Source: Proteocatella sp041738345
GTDB lineage: Bacteria; Bacillota; Clostridia; Peptostreptococcales; Filifactoraceae
NCBI GenBank assembly: GCA_041738345.1
Contig: JBGSPX010000059.1
Coordinates: 124,001-188,000 of the forward strand
Length of the DNA: 64,000 nt
Direction of reading: 5' to 3'
Part shown: piece after piece, positions 28,230-35,357 of the stretch
How positions within the stretch are numbered: position 1 is the first letter of the stretch
Layout: each line of letters starts with the position of its first letter
The notes under the pieces: model-generated
What the model was told of the DNA's origin: nothing
Seen by the model: only the letters and a program-made list of their open reading frames with translations
The model's database searches: none
Position numbers and translations under genes: made by a program

Positions 28230-28733
28230 TTAGCCAAGTTCTTTGTATTTAGCTATTATTTTAGTTACATCTTCTACGGTAAGTCTTCCATGAACATCCT
28301 CGTTTACGGTTATTACAGGAGCAAGTCCACATGCGCCTATGCAGCGACACGCTTCTAGTGAAAACATCCCATCTTCTGTACATGCGCCATCTTTTACGCC
28401 TAGTTCTTTGATAAATTTTTCGTAAATATCTCCTGAGCCTTTTACGTAACACGCTGTACCTAGACAGACTGATATTTTGTACTTTCCTTTAGGGCTTAGT
28501 GAAAATTGTGAGTAAAAAGTAACTACTCCATAAACTTCTTCTAATGGAATTTCTAGTCCCTTAGCTATCATTTTTTGTACTTCCATTGGAAGATAGCCGT
28601 ATATTTCTTGCGCTTTTTGAAGTACAGGCATAAGTGCCCCCTTCATTTCTTTATGCTCTTCTATAAAGGCTTTGAGCGTTTGTTCCTGTTCTGCGGTGCC
28701 CGCAAATTTAACACCTTTTTTGCAATCGCACAT
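28230..28733 (-). CDS. hydC: Hydrogenase subunit HydC (NuoE-like [2Fe-2S] protein)
   Basis: HydC is the NuoE-like thioredoxin-fold 2Fe-2S subunit that sits between HydB and the rest of the complex. Ligands are visible in SVCLGTACYVKG and in SLEACRCIGACGLAP, and the N-terminal helical bundle (MPVLQKAQEIYGYLPMEV, VYGVVTFYSQFS) is present. I start it at the ATG at 28731-28733, giving 167 residues starting MCDCKKG. That ATG follows GGGGAGGA at ideal spacing, while a longer frame to 28811 has no ribosome binding site and an unlikely N-terminus. It is the first gene of the hyd operon. Confidence 0.92.
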   Translation of the reverse strand: MCDCKKGVKFAGTAEQEQTLKAFIEEHKEMKGALMPVLQKAQEIYGYLPMEVQKMIAKGLEIPLEEVYGVVTFYSQFSLSPKGKYKISVCLGTACYVKGSGDIYEKFIKELGVKDGACTEDGMFSLEACRCIGACGLAPVITVNEDVHGRLTVEDVTKIIAKYKELG

Positions 28734-29202
28734 AATTTCCTCCCCAATTAATTTGTTAGTTAAGTTTTTGACGAAATTTTTATAATTTTTTGAATATTTA
28801 TAATATAGCATATTGTACTACAATTTTTTCACTTTTGCAACAAAGCAAAAAAATAACGAGTTTGCATAATATTTTATATTTATACCCAAATTTTTGGAAG
28901 TTAATATATAGGAAAGGGAAAAAGGAAAATAGGCGATAGCCTCGAAAAGAAGAAGACATAAAGTGATTGTAATAAAATAGTAATAGCAAATTGTAGGCAT
29001 ATATTCCCCCTCATTAGGGCTTCGCCTAGATATTCCATTTCCGAAACGCAAAAAAATAGCCTCGAAAATCGCTACGCTAAATCTTGGCTATAATTTTTTT
29101 GCTTATTCTATGGAATTATCTACGCTGCAGAATTCATTCAGGGAAATATATGTGCGCTACAATTTATTTATGCTTCTGCTTATTGTTGTTACTAGGATTT
29201 TC
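28734..29202. other. Intergenic region without a convincing gene
   Basis: These 469 bases contain no supported coding sequence. The hydC side is AT-rich and must hold the hyd promoter, but no clear -35/-10 pair stands out. From 28930 to 29100 there are short GC-richer words (ggcgatagcctcg, gggcttcgcc, atcgctacgct). The phrase atagcctcgaaaa occurs twice, near 28936 and 29055, and a weak hairpin with a T-run (AATAGCC...GGCTAT, T7) sits at 29055-29100. It could be a decayed gene or a terminator of an unseen transcript. Confidence 0.5.
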
Positions 29203-29412
29203 CTAATTTGTTGTTGTAGACTTTTTCGCTAAAAAAAGCATCACAAAATTTATTATTACAAAAACTCTTGTCATGTATACAGTTGGATTACACATATATC
29301 CTGAGAGTACATTAGTAGCTTCACTAGCTAATAATAATACTATTGAAGTAAATACAGATATCTTACAGAATACATCTATGTTTTTTAACGTTTTTTCTAT
29401 TAATTTTTTCAT
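29203..29412 (-). CDS. Small hypothetical membrane protein
   Basis: This 69-residue frame has two hydrophobic stretches (ISVFTSIVLLLASEA and MTRVFVIINFVMLFLA) separated by a short loop with one Cys, and a basic start MKKLIEKTLK. An AGAGGA Shine-Dalgarno site stands about 5 bases before the ATG, and codon use is plausible, which favours a real gene. It lies just left of the first toxin-antitoxin cassette and is divergent from the antisense RNA promoter. I do not recognise the family. It could also be a chance frame. Confidence 0.45.
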   Translation of the reverse strand: MKKLIEKTLKNIDVFCKISVFTSIVLLLASEATNVLSGYMCNPTVYMTRVFVIINFVMLFLAKKSTTTN

Positions 29413-29430
29413 ATTTTCCTCTTTTCTGTA

Positions 29431-29459
29431 TTGAAAATTTATACTTTTTGTATTATACT
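29431..29459 (+). promoter_or_regulatory. Promoter of antisense RNA, cassette 1
   Basis: TTGAAA at 29431-29436 and TATACT at 29454-29459 are separated by exactly 17 bases, close to sigma-A consensus. The start would be near 29466, just before the conserved block gataggtagcaaccttaacgg that is shared with cassette 2. Confidence 0.7.
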
Positions 29460-29465
29460 AAATAT

Positions 29466-29551
29466 AAGATAGGTAGCAACCTTAACGGTCTGCCCTTATA
29501 TACGAATGATTATTTAAACCATCTGTAATGGCGTTACAGGTGGTTTTTTTT
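29466..29551 (+). ncRNA. Antitoxin antisense RNA, cassette 1 (RatA-like position)
   Basis: A short transcript of about 85 bases is predicted between the promoter at 29431-29459 and the terminator at 29516-29551. It converges on the toxin gene and covers its 3' untranslated region, the arrangement of txpA/RatA in Bacillus. The first 35 bases are nearly identical to those of cassette 2. Ends are inferred. Confidence 0.6.
29516..29551 (+). terminator. Terminator of antisense RNA, cassette 1
   Basis: AAACCATCTGTAA pairs with TTACAGGTGGTTT over a TGGCG loop, followed by a run of T. The one wobble pair is U-G on the plus strand and would be an A-C mismatch on the minus strand, so it terminates plus-strand RNA. 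Confidence 0.8.
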
Positions 29552-29554
29552 GCC

Positions 29555-29662
29555 TTATTTTCTATTGAAAAACAGGGCCATGATAGTAACTATCACTGAT
29601 AAAAAACTTACTATAAACATTGCAAATGCAATCGTTATAGACATAGTTTCATATGTCGTCAT
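29555..29662 (-). CDS. Type I toxin, holin-like (Hol_Tox family), cassette 1
   Basis: This 35-codon gene encodes MTTYETMSITIAFAMFIVSF followed by a second hydrophobic stretch and the end ALFFNRK. One membrane span with a short basic tail and the M-x-x-YE-(T/A)-(L/M) start are typical of putative holin-like type I toxins. The Shine-Dalgarno site GGGGGTGAT is very strong, and it is partly paired in a leader hairpin (CCCAATC with GATTGGG). A convergent antisense RNA lies at its 3' end. The peptide shares its ends and most hydrophobic positions with the one at 30761-30868. By analogy it would damage the membrane if not repressed. Confidence 0.8.
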   Translation of the reverse strand: MTTYETMSITIAFAMFIVSFLSVIVTIMALFFNRK

Positions 29663-29730
29663 ACTATCACCCCCAATCTTTTTTTGATTGGGCAAACCAT
29701 CTCTGCATACTACCTATCTTATACCTATCT

Positions 29731-29760
29731 ATTATACATTGGATTTATTATATTAGTCTA
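29731..29760 (-). promoter_or_regulatory. Toxin promoter, cassette 1
   Basis: On the minus strand, TATAAT at 29731-29736 is a perfect -10, with TAGACT 18 bases upstream as a weak -35. The leader of about 65 bases holds the hairpin that covers part of the toxin ribosome binding site. Confidence 0.5.
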
Positions 29761-29805
29761 GGTTAATTATTTTTCAAAATACTTTTTTAGAATCATCGAA
29801 TCCAC

Positions 29806-29834
29806 TTGACCTATTAAGGTTAAATTGGTAGGAT
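29806..29834 (+). promoter_or_regulatory. Possible promoter of exoA
   Basis: TTGACC and TAGGAT are separated by 17 bases and lie about 36 bases before the exoA start codon. The -35 is good and the -10 is moderate. Confidence 0.4.
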
Positions 29835-29870
29835 TATATTATCAGTAATTGTTTTTAGAAAGGAATTTGT

Positions 29871-30626
29871 ATGAAACTAATATCTTGGAATGTTAATGGA
29901 ATAAGGGCATGTGTAAAAAAAGGATTTATGGACTATTTTAAGGATGTGGATGCGGATGTATTTTGCATTCAGGAAAGTAAGCTTCAGGAAGGACAAATTG
30001 AGCTTGAGCTTGAGGGATATCATCAGTACTGGAATTATGCTGAGAAAAAAGGATATTCTGGTACTGCTATTTTTACTAAAAAGCAGCCTATAGCGGTGAC
30101 TTATGGTCTTGGTATTGAGGAACACGACAATGAAGGTAGGGTTATTACGGCGGAATATGAGGATTATTTTGTAGTCACTTGTTATACGCCAAATAGCAAG
30201 AGTGAGCTTGAAAGACTTGATTATAGGATGGTGTGGGAGGATGCATTTAGAAATCATCTTTTAGCTTTAGATGCTAAAAAGCCGGTTATGGTATGCGGTG
30301 ATCTTAATGTGGCTCACAAGGAAATCGACCTTAAGAATCCTAAGACTAACAGACGTTCGGCTGGTTTTACTGATGAAGAGCGTGATAAGATGACGCTTCT
30401 TCTTGAAGCAGGTTTTGTCGATACGTTTAGATATCTTTATCCTGATGTGACTGGTGCGTATTCGTGGTGGTCTTATCTTGGTAAGGCAAGAGAGAGAAAT
30501 GCAGGTTGGAGAATTGACTACTGGTGTGTATCTGAAAGACTTAAGGAAAATATAAAGGAAGCTGAAATTCATGCTGAGATTTTAGGGTCAGATCACTGCC
30601 CTGTTATGCTTGAAATTGAGGTTTAA
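29871..30626 (+). CDS. exoA: Exodeoxyribonuclease III / AP endonuclease
   Basis: This 251-residue protein is a full-length ExoIII-family enzyme that cleaves DNA at abasic sites and trims 3' ends in base-excision repair. Motifs visible are LISWNVNGIRA at the start, IQESKLQ with the metal-binding Glu, VCGDLNVAHKEIDL with Asp/Asn, the WSYLG and WRIDYW segments, and GSDHCPV with the catalytic Asp-His near the end. The ATG follows AGAAAGGAA. It stands alone, enclosed by two related toxin-antitoxin cassettes. Transcription may end at the cassette 2 terminator. Confidence 0.96.
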   Translation: MKLISWNVNGIRACVKKGFMDYFKDVDADVFCIQESKLQEGQIELELEGYHQYWNYAEKKGYSGTAIFTKKQPIAVTYGLGIEEHDNEGRVITAEYEDYFVVTCYTPNSKSELERLDYRMVWEDAFRNHLLALDAKKPVMVCGDLNVAHKEIDLKNPKTNRRSAGFTDEERDKMTLLLEAGFVDTFRYLYPDVTGAYSWWSYLGKARERNAGWRIDYWCVSERLKENIKEAEIHAEILGSDHCPVMLEIEV

Positions 30627-30632
30627 AGAGAC

Positions 30633-30661
30633 TTGATTTTTTTTTCAATTAGTATTATAAT
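30633..30661 (+). promoter_or_regulatory. Promoter of antisense RNA, cassette 2
   Basis: TTGATT at 30633-30638 and a perfect TATAAT at 30656-30661 are separated by 17 bases, starting just 7 bases after the exoA stop codon. The start would be near 30668. Confidence 0.7.
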
Positions 30662-30667
30662 TAATGT

Positions 30668-30757
30668 AAGATAGGTAGCAACCTTAACGGTTTGCCCTTA
30701 GTGTGATTTTAAAATTAACAAAACCATCTGTAATGGCGTTACAGGTGGTTTTTTCTT
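30668..30757 (+). ncRNA. Antitoxin antisense RNA, cassette 2
   Basis: A transcript of about 90 bases is predicted from the promoter at 30633-30661 to the terminator at 30720-30755. Its 5' part (gataggtagcaaccttaacgg, then ttgccctta) matches cassette 1 with few changes, while the middle differs. That pattern suggests paralogous but possibly non-cross-reacting antitoxins. Ends are inferred. Confidence 0.6.
30720..30755 (+). terminator. Terminator of antisense RNA, cassette 2
   Basis: AAACCATCTGTAA pairs with TTACAGGTGGTTT over TGGCG, followed by TTTTTT. The stem is identical to the one in cassette 1. Confidence 0.8.
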
Positions 30758-30760
30758 GCC

Positions 30761-30868
30761 TTATTTTCTGTTGAAAAAAAGGGCAATGATAGTAACTATA
30801 GATGATATTAACATTACTACAAATGTTCCAAAAGTAAACATTAGTGTTAACGTTTCATATACCGTCAT
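30761..30868 (-). CDS. Type I toxin, holin-like (Hol_Tox family), cassette 2
   Basis: This 35-codon gene encodes MTVYETLTLMFTFGTFVVML, a short hydrophobic continuation and the end ALFFNRK. It has one membrane span and a basic C-terminus. The ribosome binding site GGGGGTGAT lies 7-8 bases before the ATG and overlaps the perfect palindrome CAATCTAATTAGATTG in the leader. It is a paralogue of the 29555-29662 toxin: both have 35 residues with identical SD, start context and last residues. Context and size strongly suggest a type I toxin whose mRNA is silenced by the convergent RNA. Confidence 0.82.
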   Translation of the reverse strand: MTVYETLTLMFTFGTFVVMLISSIVTIIALFFNRK

Positions 30869-30937
30869 ACTATCACCCCCAATCTAATTAGATTGAGCAA
30901 ACCATCACTGTAATACTACCTACCTTACATCGTATAT

Positions 30938-30964
30938 ATTATAATAAATGTTTTATAAAGTCAA
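30938..30964 (-). promoter_or_regulatory. Toxin promoter, cassette 2
   Basis: On the minus strand, TTGACT is followed by TATAAT at 15 bases, or by TAATAT at 17 bases. It overlaps the very end of the next gene upstream (30967-32253), so read-through from that gene could also produce toxin mRNA. Confidence 0.5.
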
Positions 30965-30966
30965 TT

Positions 30967-32253
30967 CTACTTATTTTCGGTCGTGACCTGGTCTAGATTT
31001 ACTGCTACGGTGTGGTCTATCTGATGCCATACGGTTTCTTTTTTTACCATACATATAAGATTTATTGGAACCCAACTGAATACGAACACCCAGAAGAACA
31101 GTATTCCTTTTATCATTTTAGAAGGTTTTTTCTTTGCCATTTTTACTGCAAGTGTGGTTACAAGCACGCACACTACATAGGATAGAATCAATGCGCCTGC
31201 AAATCTATATATGACATACATATAGTCTATATTTTTTATTTTAACAAGGTCATAGTCTAATATCATCGTTAGAAGTATGCTTAGAATATATAATATCTGT
31301 GACCCAAGTGCCATCAAAAACATTATCATATCTAAGCTTCTTAGGCTTTTGTTTTTAAATACGTTTTTAAACAGTGGCCATACATAATTTTCTACTGACT
31401 GGATAAGACCTGTAGTCCATCTTTTTCGCTGTTTCCATGATTGGGCAAAGGTAAGAGGCTGTTCGTCATATATCACCGCTTTCGGCACCCAAAATACTTT
31501 ATAACCGTTTAGTATGCATTTTACGGTAAGCTCTATGTCTTCTGTCATAGTTTTGGTATTCCAGCCGCCCATTTTTTCTATAAGTTTATGGCTTACCATA
31601 AAGCCACTTCCACTTATAAGGGCTGATAGTCCAAGGCGATGTCTCGGATGGTTATAGAAATGGTTGGCTAAATAGTAGTATATCGCATAGCTACTTGATA
31701 TTGCGGTATCATATGGATTTTTGGTTTCTCTATAGCCCTGCGCTGCGTTTGCTCCCATTTGACGTGCTTTATTCATTTCGTTTAAAAATTCTGGGTCTAC
31801 GAGATTGTCTGCATCAAATATGCAGTACGCATCATACCTATTTTGTTCGTCATGTCTATTTGCTAAGAGATAATCAAAAAATTCGGATAGCACTTCTCCT
31901 TTTGATTTTATCTTACGTTTACACTTGAATATTATTGCACCTTTTTCTCTTGCGCGTTCTTCAGTATTGTCAGTGCAGTTATTTGGAATTACAATTACAT
32001 CGTATAGCTCTTTGGGATAGTTTTGCCCTTTTAAGCTTTCTACAAGGTTTCCAATTACGGCTTCTTCGTTTCGTGCCGCAATTATTATAGCAAATCTATC
32101 TTTTTTTTCTGGATTGCCATATTTTGGGTTTGGAGTGAGTGCAAAGAATCCTATTATGAAAAAATACAGTGCATACAAAAATAATGCAATGGTCATAGTG
32201 TTTAGGATTAAGCGTACTATACTCAACAAACTTTCATTTAATAAACTTTCCAT
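30967..32253 (-). CDS. Membrane-bound GT2 glycosyltransferase
   Basis: This is a 428-residue processive-type family 2 glycosyltransferase. One membrane helix lies near residues 15-38. The cytoplasmic GT-A domain has IIAARNEEAVI, the substrate aspartates in YCIFDADNLVDPEF, the catalytic TED (GGWNTKTMTEDIELT) and the QRKRW motif. Three to four C-terminal membrane helices follow. These are features of cellulose/chitin/hyaluronan-type synthases and poly-GlcNAc synthases. It stands alone, without partner genes, so the polymer is unknown. Its N-terminus has no PilZ or regulatory domain. Confidence 0.85.
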   Translation of the reverse strand: MESLLNESLLSIVRLILNTMTIALFLYALYFFIIGFFALTPNPKYGNPEKKDRFAIIIAARNEEAVIGNLVESLKGQNYPKELYDVIVIPNNCTDNTEERAREKGAIIFKCKRKIKSKGEVLSEFFDYLLANRHDEQNRYDAYCIFDADNLVDPEFLNEMNKARQMGANAAQGYRETKNPYDTAISSSYAIYYYLANHFYNHPRHRLGLSALISGSGFMVSHKLIEKMGGWNTKTMTEDIELTVKCILNGYKVFWVPKAVIYDEQPLTFAQSWKQRKRWTTGLIQSVENYVWPLFKNVFKNKSLRSLDMIMFLMALGSQILYILSILLTMILDYDLVKIKNIDYMYVIYRFAGALILSYVVCVLVTTLAVKMAKKKPSKMIKGILFFWVFVFSWVPINLICMVKKETVWHQIDHTVAVNLDQVTTENK

Positions 32254-32302
32254 AATTCTCCTTATTCGTCCCCCGACTTTTTTGTTTTATATATACATAG
32301 AT

Positions 32303-32331
32303 ATTATATCATTTTATGTGAGGTTTTGAAA
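32303..32331 (-). promoter_or_regulatory. Possible promoter of the GT2 gene
   Basis: On the minus strand a perfect TATAAT is preceded at 17 bases by TTTCAA, a poor -35. It lies about 50 bases upstream of the start codon. Confidence 0.35.
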
Positions 32332-32355
32332 ACAGTTTAGATGTTATATGTTTAT

Positions 32356-33408
32356 TTACTTATGATTTTTTATATATTTTGTAGCTCTCCCTGAGCCAAG
32401 TTTTATTATATATTCTTCTTTTAATAGGGATGAGAGCGCCTTTTCAATTGTTGCTATGCTTACATCTGGACATATTGTTTGGATTTCTGATTTAGATATT
32501 TTACCAATTCGCTTATCAAAAATATCTTTAACTCTTTCTGTTTTTGAAAGCCCTTTCATTGCAACGGTTTCTACTCTTTCGGAAAATTCTTTATAGGCTT
32601 TTAATATTATTCCTAGATAGTATCTTACAAAAAAGAAATAGCGCTGCTCATTTTTCAGCCATCCTTGGGAACTCTGTTTCAATGTTTGATAGTAGGTTTC
32701 TTTTGTCTGTTCTATAATCATTTCGATACTTATATATTTTCCTACAATATACCCTTGCTGATATAGTAAAAGTAGTGTCAAAAGCCTGCTCATTCTTCCA
32801 TTTCCATCATTAAATGGATGTATGCTCAAAAAATCGAAGATAAATTTTGCAATAAGGATAAGTGGATCTATTTTTTCTTCTCTAATCGCAGCTAAATATT
32901 CTCTACATAATAGTTCTATAGCTTCTGGAGTTTCAAATGCCGACAATGGCTCAAATCTAATGCTTCTTATACCATTTGCATCTATTTCTTCAATTACATT
33001 ATCCTGATTTTTAAACTTACCTGCATTTGAGGTGGGATGAAAGCTATATAAATCTCTATGAAGTTGCAAGATTATATTGGAACTAAGGTTTATATAGTCG
33101 TAGTTTTCATGAATTGTATTTAATACTTCTCTATAGCCTGCAATTTCTGCCTCATCTCTATTTTGGGGTTCTGATTTTTTCATAACAAGTTCGTTTAGGC
33201 GTGCATCTGAGGTAAAAATTCCTTCTATACGGTTTGAAGCTCCTGTACTTTGGATTTTTGCTATTTCTAGCATTGATTTTAGGATATCTGGTTTTGCTTC
33301 TACAAAAAGTTCTTGTTTTCCTTTGAATTCATGGATTTTTGATATTAAATTCATTATTTCGGGAGTATATAATTCTGCATCTGCTTCTCTATATTTAAAT
33401 TCTTTCAT
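32356..33408 (-). CDS. Fic family protein, class II (self-inhibited)
   Basis: Fic proteins transfer AMP, or another nucleotide part, from ATP to hydroxyl groups on target proteins. This 350-residue protein has the full catalytic loop HPFNDGNGRMSR near residue 200. It also has an N-terminal inhibitory helix with S58-x3-E62-G63 in GASNRIEG, which marks class II enzymes that hold themselves inactive. The C-terminal 70 residues look like a winged helix (ISKSEIQTICPDVSIATIEKAL), which may bind DNA and autoregulate. The gene is monocistronic, with a dyad over its promoter. The target is unknown. Confidence 0.88.
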   Translation of the reverse strand: MKEFKYREADAELYTPEIMNLISKIHEFKGKQELFVEAKPDILKSMLEIAKIQSTGASNRIEGIFTSDARLNELVMKKSEPQNRDEAEIAGYREVLNTIHENYDYINLSSNIILQLHRDLYSFHPTSNAGKFKNQDNVIEEIDANGIRSIRFEPLSAFETPEAIELLCREYLAAIREEKIDPLILIAKFIFDFLSIHPFNDGNGRMSRLLTLLLLYQQGYIVGKYISIEMIIEQTKETYYQTLKQSSQGWLKNEQRYFFFVRYYLGIILKAYKEFSERVETVAMKGLSKTERVKDIFDKRIGKISKSEIQTICPDVSIATIEKALSSLLKEEYIIKLGSGRATKYIKNHK

Positions 33409-33443
33409 GCTATACCTGCCTTTTTACCTAAAAAAATACTATA

Positions 33444-33478
33444 TGCCTAATTTTAACATATTTTTAGGCAGATAGCAA
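33444..33478 (-). promoter_or_regulatory. Promoter and dyad operator of the class II fic gene
   Basis: On the minus strand, TTGCTA and TAAAAT are separated by 17 bases (33450-33478). The inverted repeat TGCCTAA-N13-TTAGGCA at 33444-33470 lies across the -10 and spacer, a good place for a repressor. It could instead be a weak terminator for the ABC transporter operon that ends at 33488, since T7 follows it on the minus strand. Confidence 0.5.
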
Positions 33479-33487
33479 TTTTATATA

Positions 33488-34171
33488 CTAATTATGCTTT
33501 ATAACATAACCGTCTTTCATCTCTATTATTCGGTCTGATTTTTGGGCTAGGTTTGAGTCATGAGTTACTATAAGCATTGTCGTATGAAGTTCTTTGTTTA
33601 TTTTTTTAAAAAGTTCATATATTTGTACGGTAGTTTCACTATCTAAATTCCCTGTAGGTTCGTCTGCTAGGAGAAGTTTTGGGGAGTTTATAAGCGCTCT
33701 TGCAATTGCTACTCTCTGCTGCTGACCACCTGAAAGGTCTGTCGCTTTATTGTTTATACGGTCTTTTAGACCTACTATTTCAAGCAGTTCTACAGCTCTT
33801 TGTTCTTCTTTACGGCTCGCTTTTTTTTGTTTTATCCAAGTTGGAATTAGCACATTTTCAAGGGCACTAAATTCTGGCAGCAGGTGATGAAACTGGAAAA
33901 TAAAGCCTAGGTTCTGATTTCTAAATTCTGAGATTTGCTCGTCATTTAGGCTTGAGATGTTTTGATCTTTAAAATATATTTCGCCTGAGGTTGCGTTATC
34001 TAATGTACCTACTATATTTAAAAGCGTAGTTTTTCCGCAACCTGAGGGGCCTATTATACTGACAAGTTCCTGTGTGTTTAGGGTTATGTCTATGCCATGA
34101 AGCACCTGAGTTTTTATTTTTTCGCCGTATACTTTGGTTATGCCTTTGGTTTGAAGTAATATATCAGCCAT
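33488..34171 (-). CDS. ABC transporter ATPase (MacB/LolD type)
   Basis: This 227-residue ATPase has Walker A GPSGCGKTT, the Q-loop in FQFHHLLPEFSALEN, the signature LSGGQQQRVAIARAL, Walker B LLLADEPTGNLDS and the H-loop VTHDS. The ADEPTGNLD form is typical of the MacB/LolD/FtsE branch that works with FtsX-like permeases. It overlaps the permease gene by 8 bases. With the adaptor encoded two genes upstream it should form an MacAB-like efflux or export system. Confidence 0.92.
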   Translation of the reverse strand: MADILLQTKGITKVYGEKIKTQVLHGIDITLNTQELVSIIGPSGCGKTTLLNIVGTLDNATSGEIYFKDQNISSLNDEQISEFRNQNLGFIFQFHHLLPEFSALENVLIPTWIKQKKASRKEEQRAVELLEIVGLKDRINNKATDLSGGQQQRVAIARALINSPKLLLADEPTGNLDSETTVQIYELFKKINKELHTTMLIVTHDSNLAQKSDRIIEMKDGYVIKHN

Positions 34172-35357
34172 TACGAATTACCTCCATTGGATTTAGTTTG
34201 GCAGAGCTTCTTGCAGGTATCAGTGAGGATATTATGCCTGAAATGGTTGATACGATTAGGATGATTATTACGTTTTGCATTTTGATTGTGATTTCAAAGC
34301 CTAATCCACCTACGCTCGAGGTGCCTATTATAAAAGCTTCTATGAGAAGTACGCCTGCAAATACTCCAAATACTGCGCCTAAGAAGCCTAAAAGGCCGCC
34401 CTGTATTACAAAAATTTTACTTGCGGAGTGTTTGTTGACACCCATCGCTTTTAGGATGCCTATCTGTCTTGATTTTTGGACTACAGATACCGCAAGTACA
34501 CTTGCGATTCCAAGGGCTATCGCAAAGAGTACGAATACTTGGATTGTAATTGAGGAACCACTTTGACTTTTTAGGGCTGATAAAAGCTGTGCATTTTGAG
34601 ATTTCCAGTCTTCTATTTTTAGTTCTGGATAAATCTTTTGAAGTGCTTCTGCTTTTGTATCAGAATCAAAGGGGTCTGTTATTTGAAGTTCTATATTGTT
34701 TACATATCCATCTAGGTTATATAGCTTTTGGGCTCTTTTGATATCCATAAATATCCAGCTACTGTTTGGCGCTGCTGCTTGTAAATCAAATATCCCTTCT
34801 ATTATAAAGCTTTCGTCAAGGAATGAAATTACATCGCCTTCTGAAAGGGCATATTCTTTTGCAAGTTCTGTGCCTATGAGGATTTGGTTGGCATTTATCT
34901 GTGCATCCCCGCTTATTATGCGTTTTTTTATGTGATATATATTGTCGGCGCGCTCTAGGTCTATGCCTTTTACAAAAAGATTTGTATTTCTATCGCCTTT
35001 TACAAGCTGGGCGCTGCCTTGTACGCTTTGGGAAACGGCGGTTATATCTGGAATCTGATCAAGTCTTTCTATTATATTGGCATAGTCCGAGATTTTCTCA
35101 TTTTTGGGTGGCAGGTTTATATACTGATTTTGAAAATCGCTGTCTTTGTTGAAATCGGTCTTATTTTTTATAGTTATATGGGGACTATTTCCAACGGTTT
35201 CGTTTATAAGGTTATCCTGCACCCCTGTTATTATTGAGTTTAAGAATATCTGCACTGCCACGCCTACTATTATTCCTAGTAGTATGAAGAAGGTCTGAAT
35301 TTTTCCATCGGTAAGAAAACGAATTGCTATTTTCCATTCGTAAGGCATATTATTCAC
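34164..35357 (-). CDS. ABC transporter permease (FtsX/MacB-like)
   Basis: This 397-residue permease has the MacB layout: an N-terminal membrane helix (FFILLGIIVGVAVQIFLN), a large extracytoplasmic domain of about 220 residues, and three C-terminal helices with the FtsX-type ending SLIPARSSAKLNPMEVIRNG. The segment KSRQIGILKAMGVNKH is the conserved coupling loop. It overlaps both the adaptor gene and the ATPase gene by 8 bases. In MacAB-like systems it moves peptides, antibiotics or lipoproteins outward by mechanotransmission. The substrate is unknown. Confidence 0.9.
   Translation of the reverse strand: MNNMPYEWKIAIRFLTDGKIQTFFILLGIIVGVAVQIFLNSIITGVQDNLINETVGNSPHITIKNKTDFNKDSDFQNQYINLPPKNEKISDYANIIERLDQIPDITAVSQSVQGSAQLVKGDRNTNLFVKGIDLERADNIYHIKKRIISGDAQINANQILIGTELAKEYALSEGDVISFLDESFIIEGIFDLQAAAPNSSWIFMDIKRAQKLYNLDGYVNNIELQITDPFDSDTKAEALQKIYPELKIEDWKSQNAQLLSALKSQSGSSITIQVFVLFAIALGIASVLAVSVVQKSRQIGILKAMGVNKHSASKIFVIQGGLLGFLGAVFGVFAGVLLIEAFIIGTSSVGGLGFEITIKMQNVIIILIVSTISGIISSLIPARSSAKLNPMEVIRNG

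Noticed and set aside
28734..28811. Longer N-terminus for HydC starting at 28811
   Set aside because: The ATG at 28731-28733 has a GGGGAGGA site at good spacing and yields the usual NuoE-like N-terminus; the extension is low-complexity and lacks a site.
28818..29051. 77-codon minus-strand frame upstream of the hydrogenase operon
   Set aside because: It has no ribosome binding site, starts in the GC-richer repeated words and gives an odd composition; it overlaps another frame just as long.
30967..32253. A second cellulose synthase
   Set aside because: The D, D, D, QRKRW motifs fit many processive GT2 enzymes; with no PilZ domain or partner gene, the polymer cannot be named.
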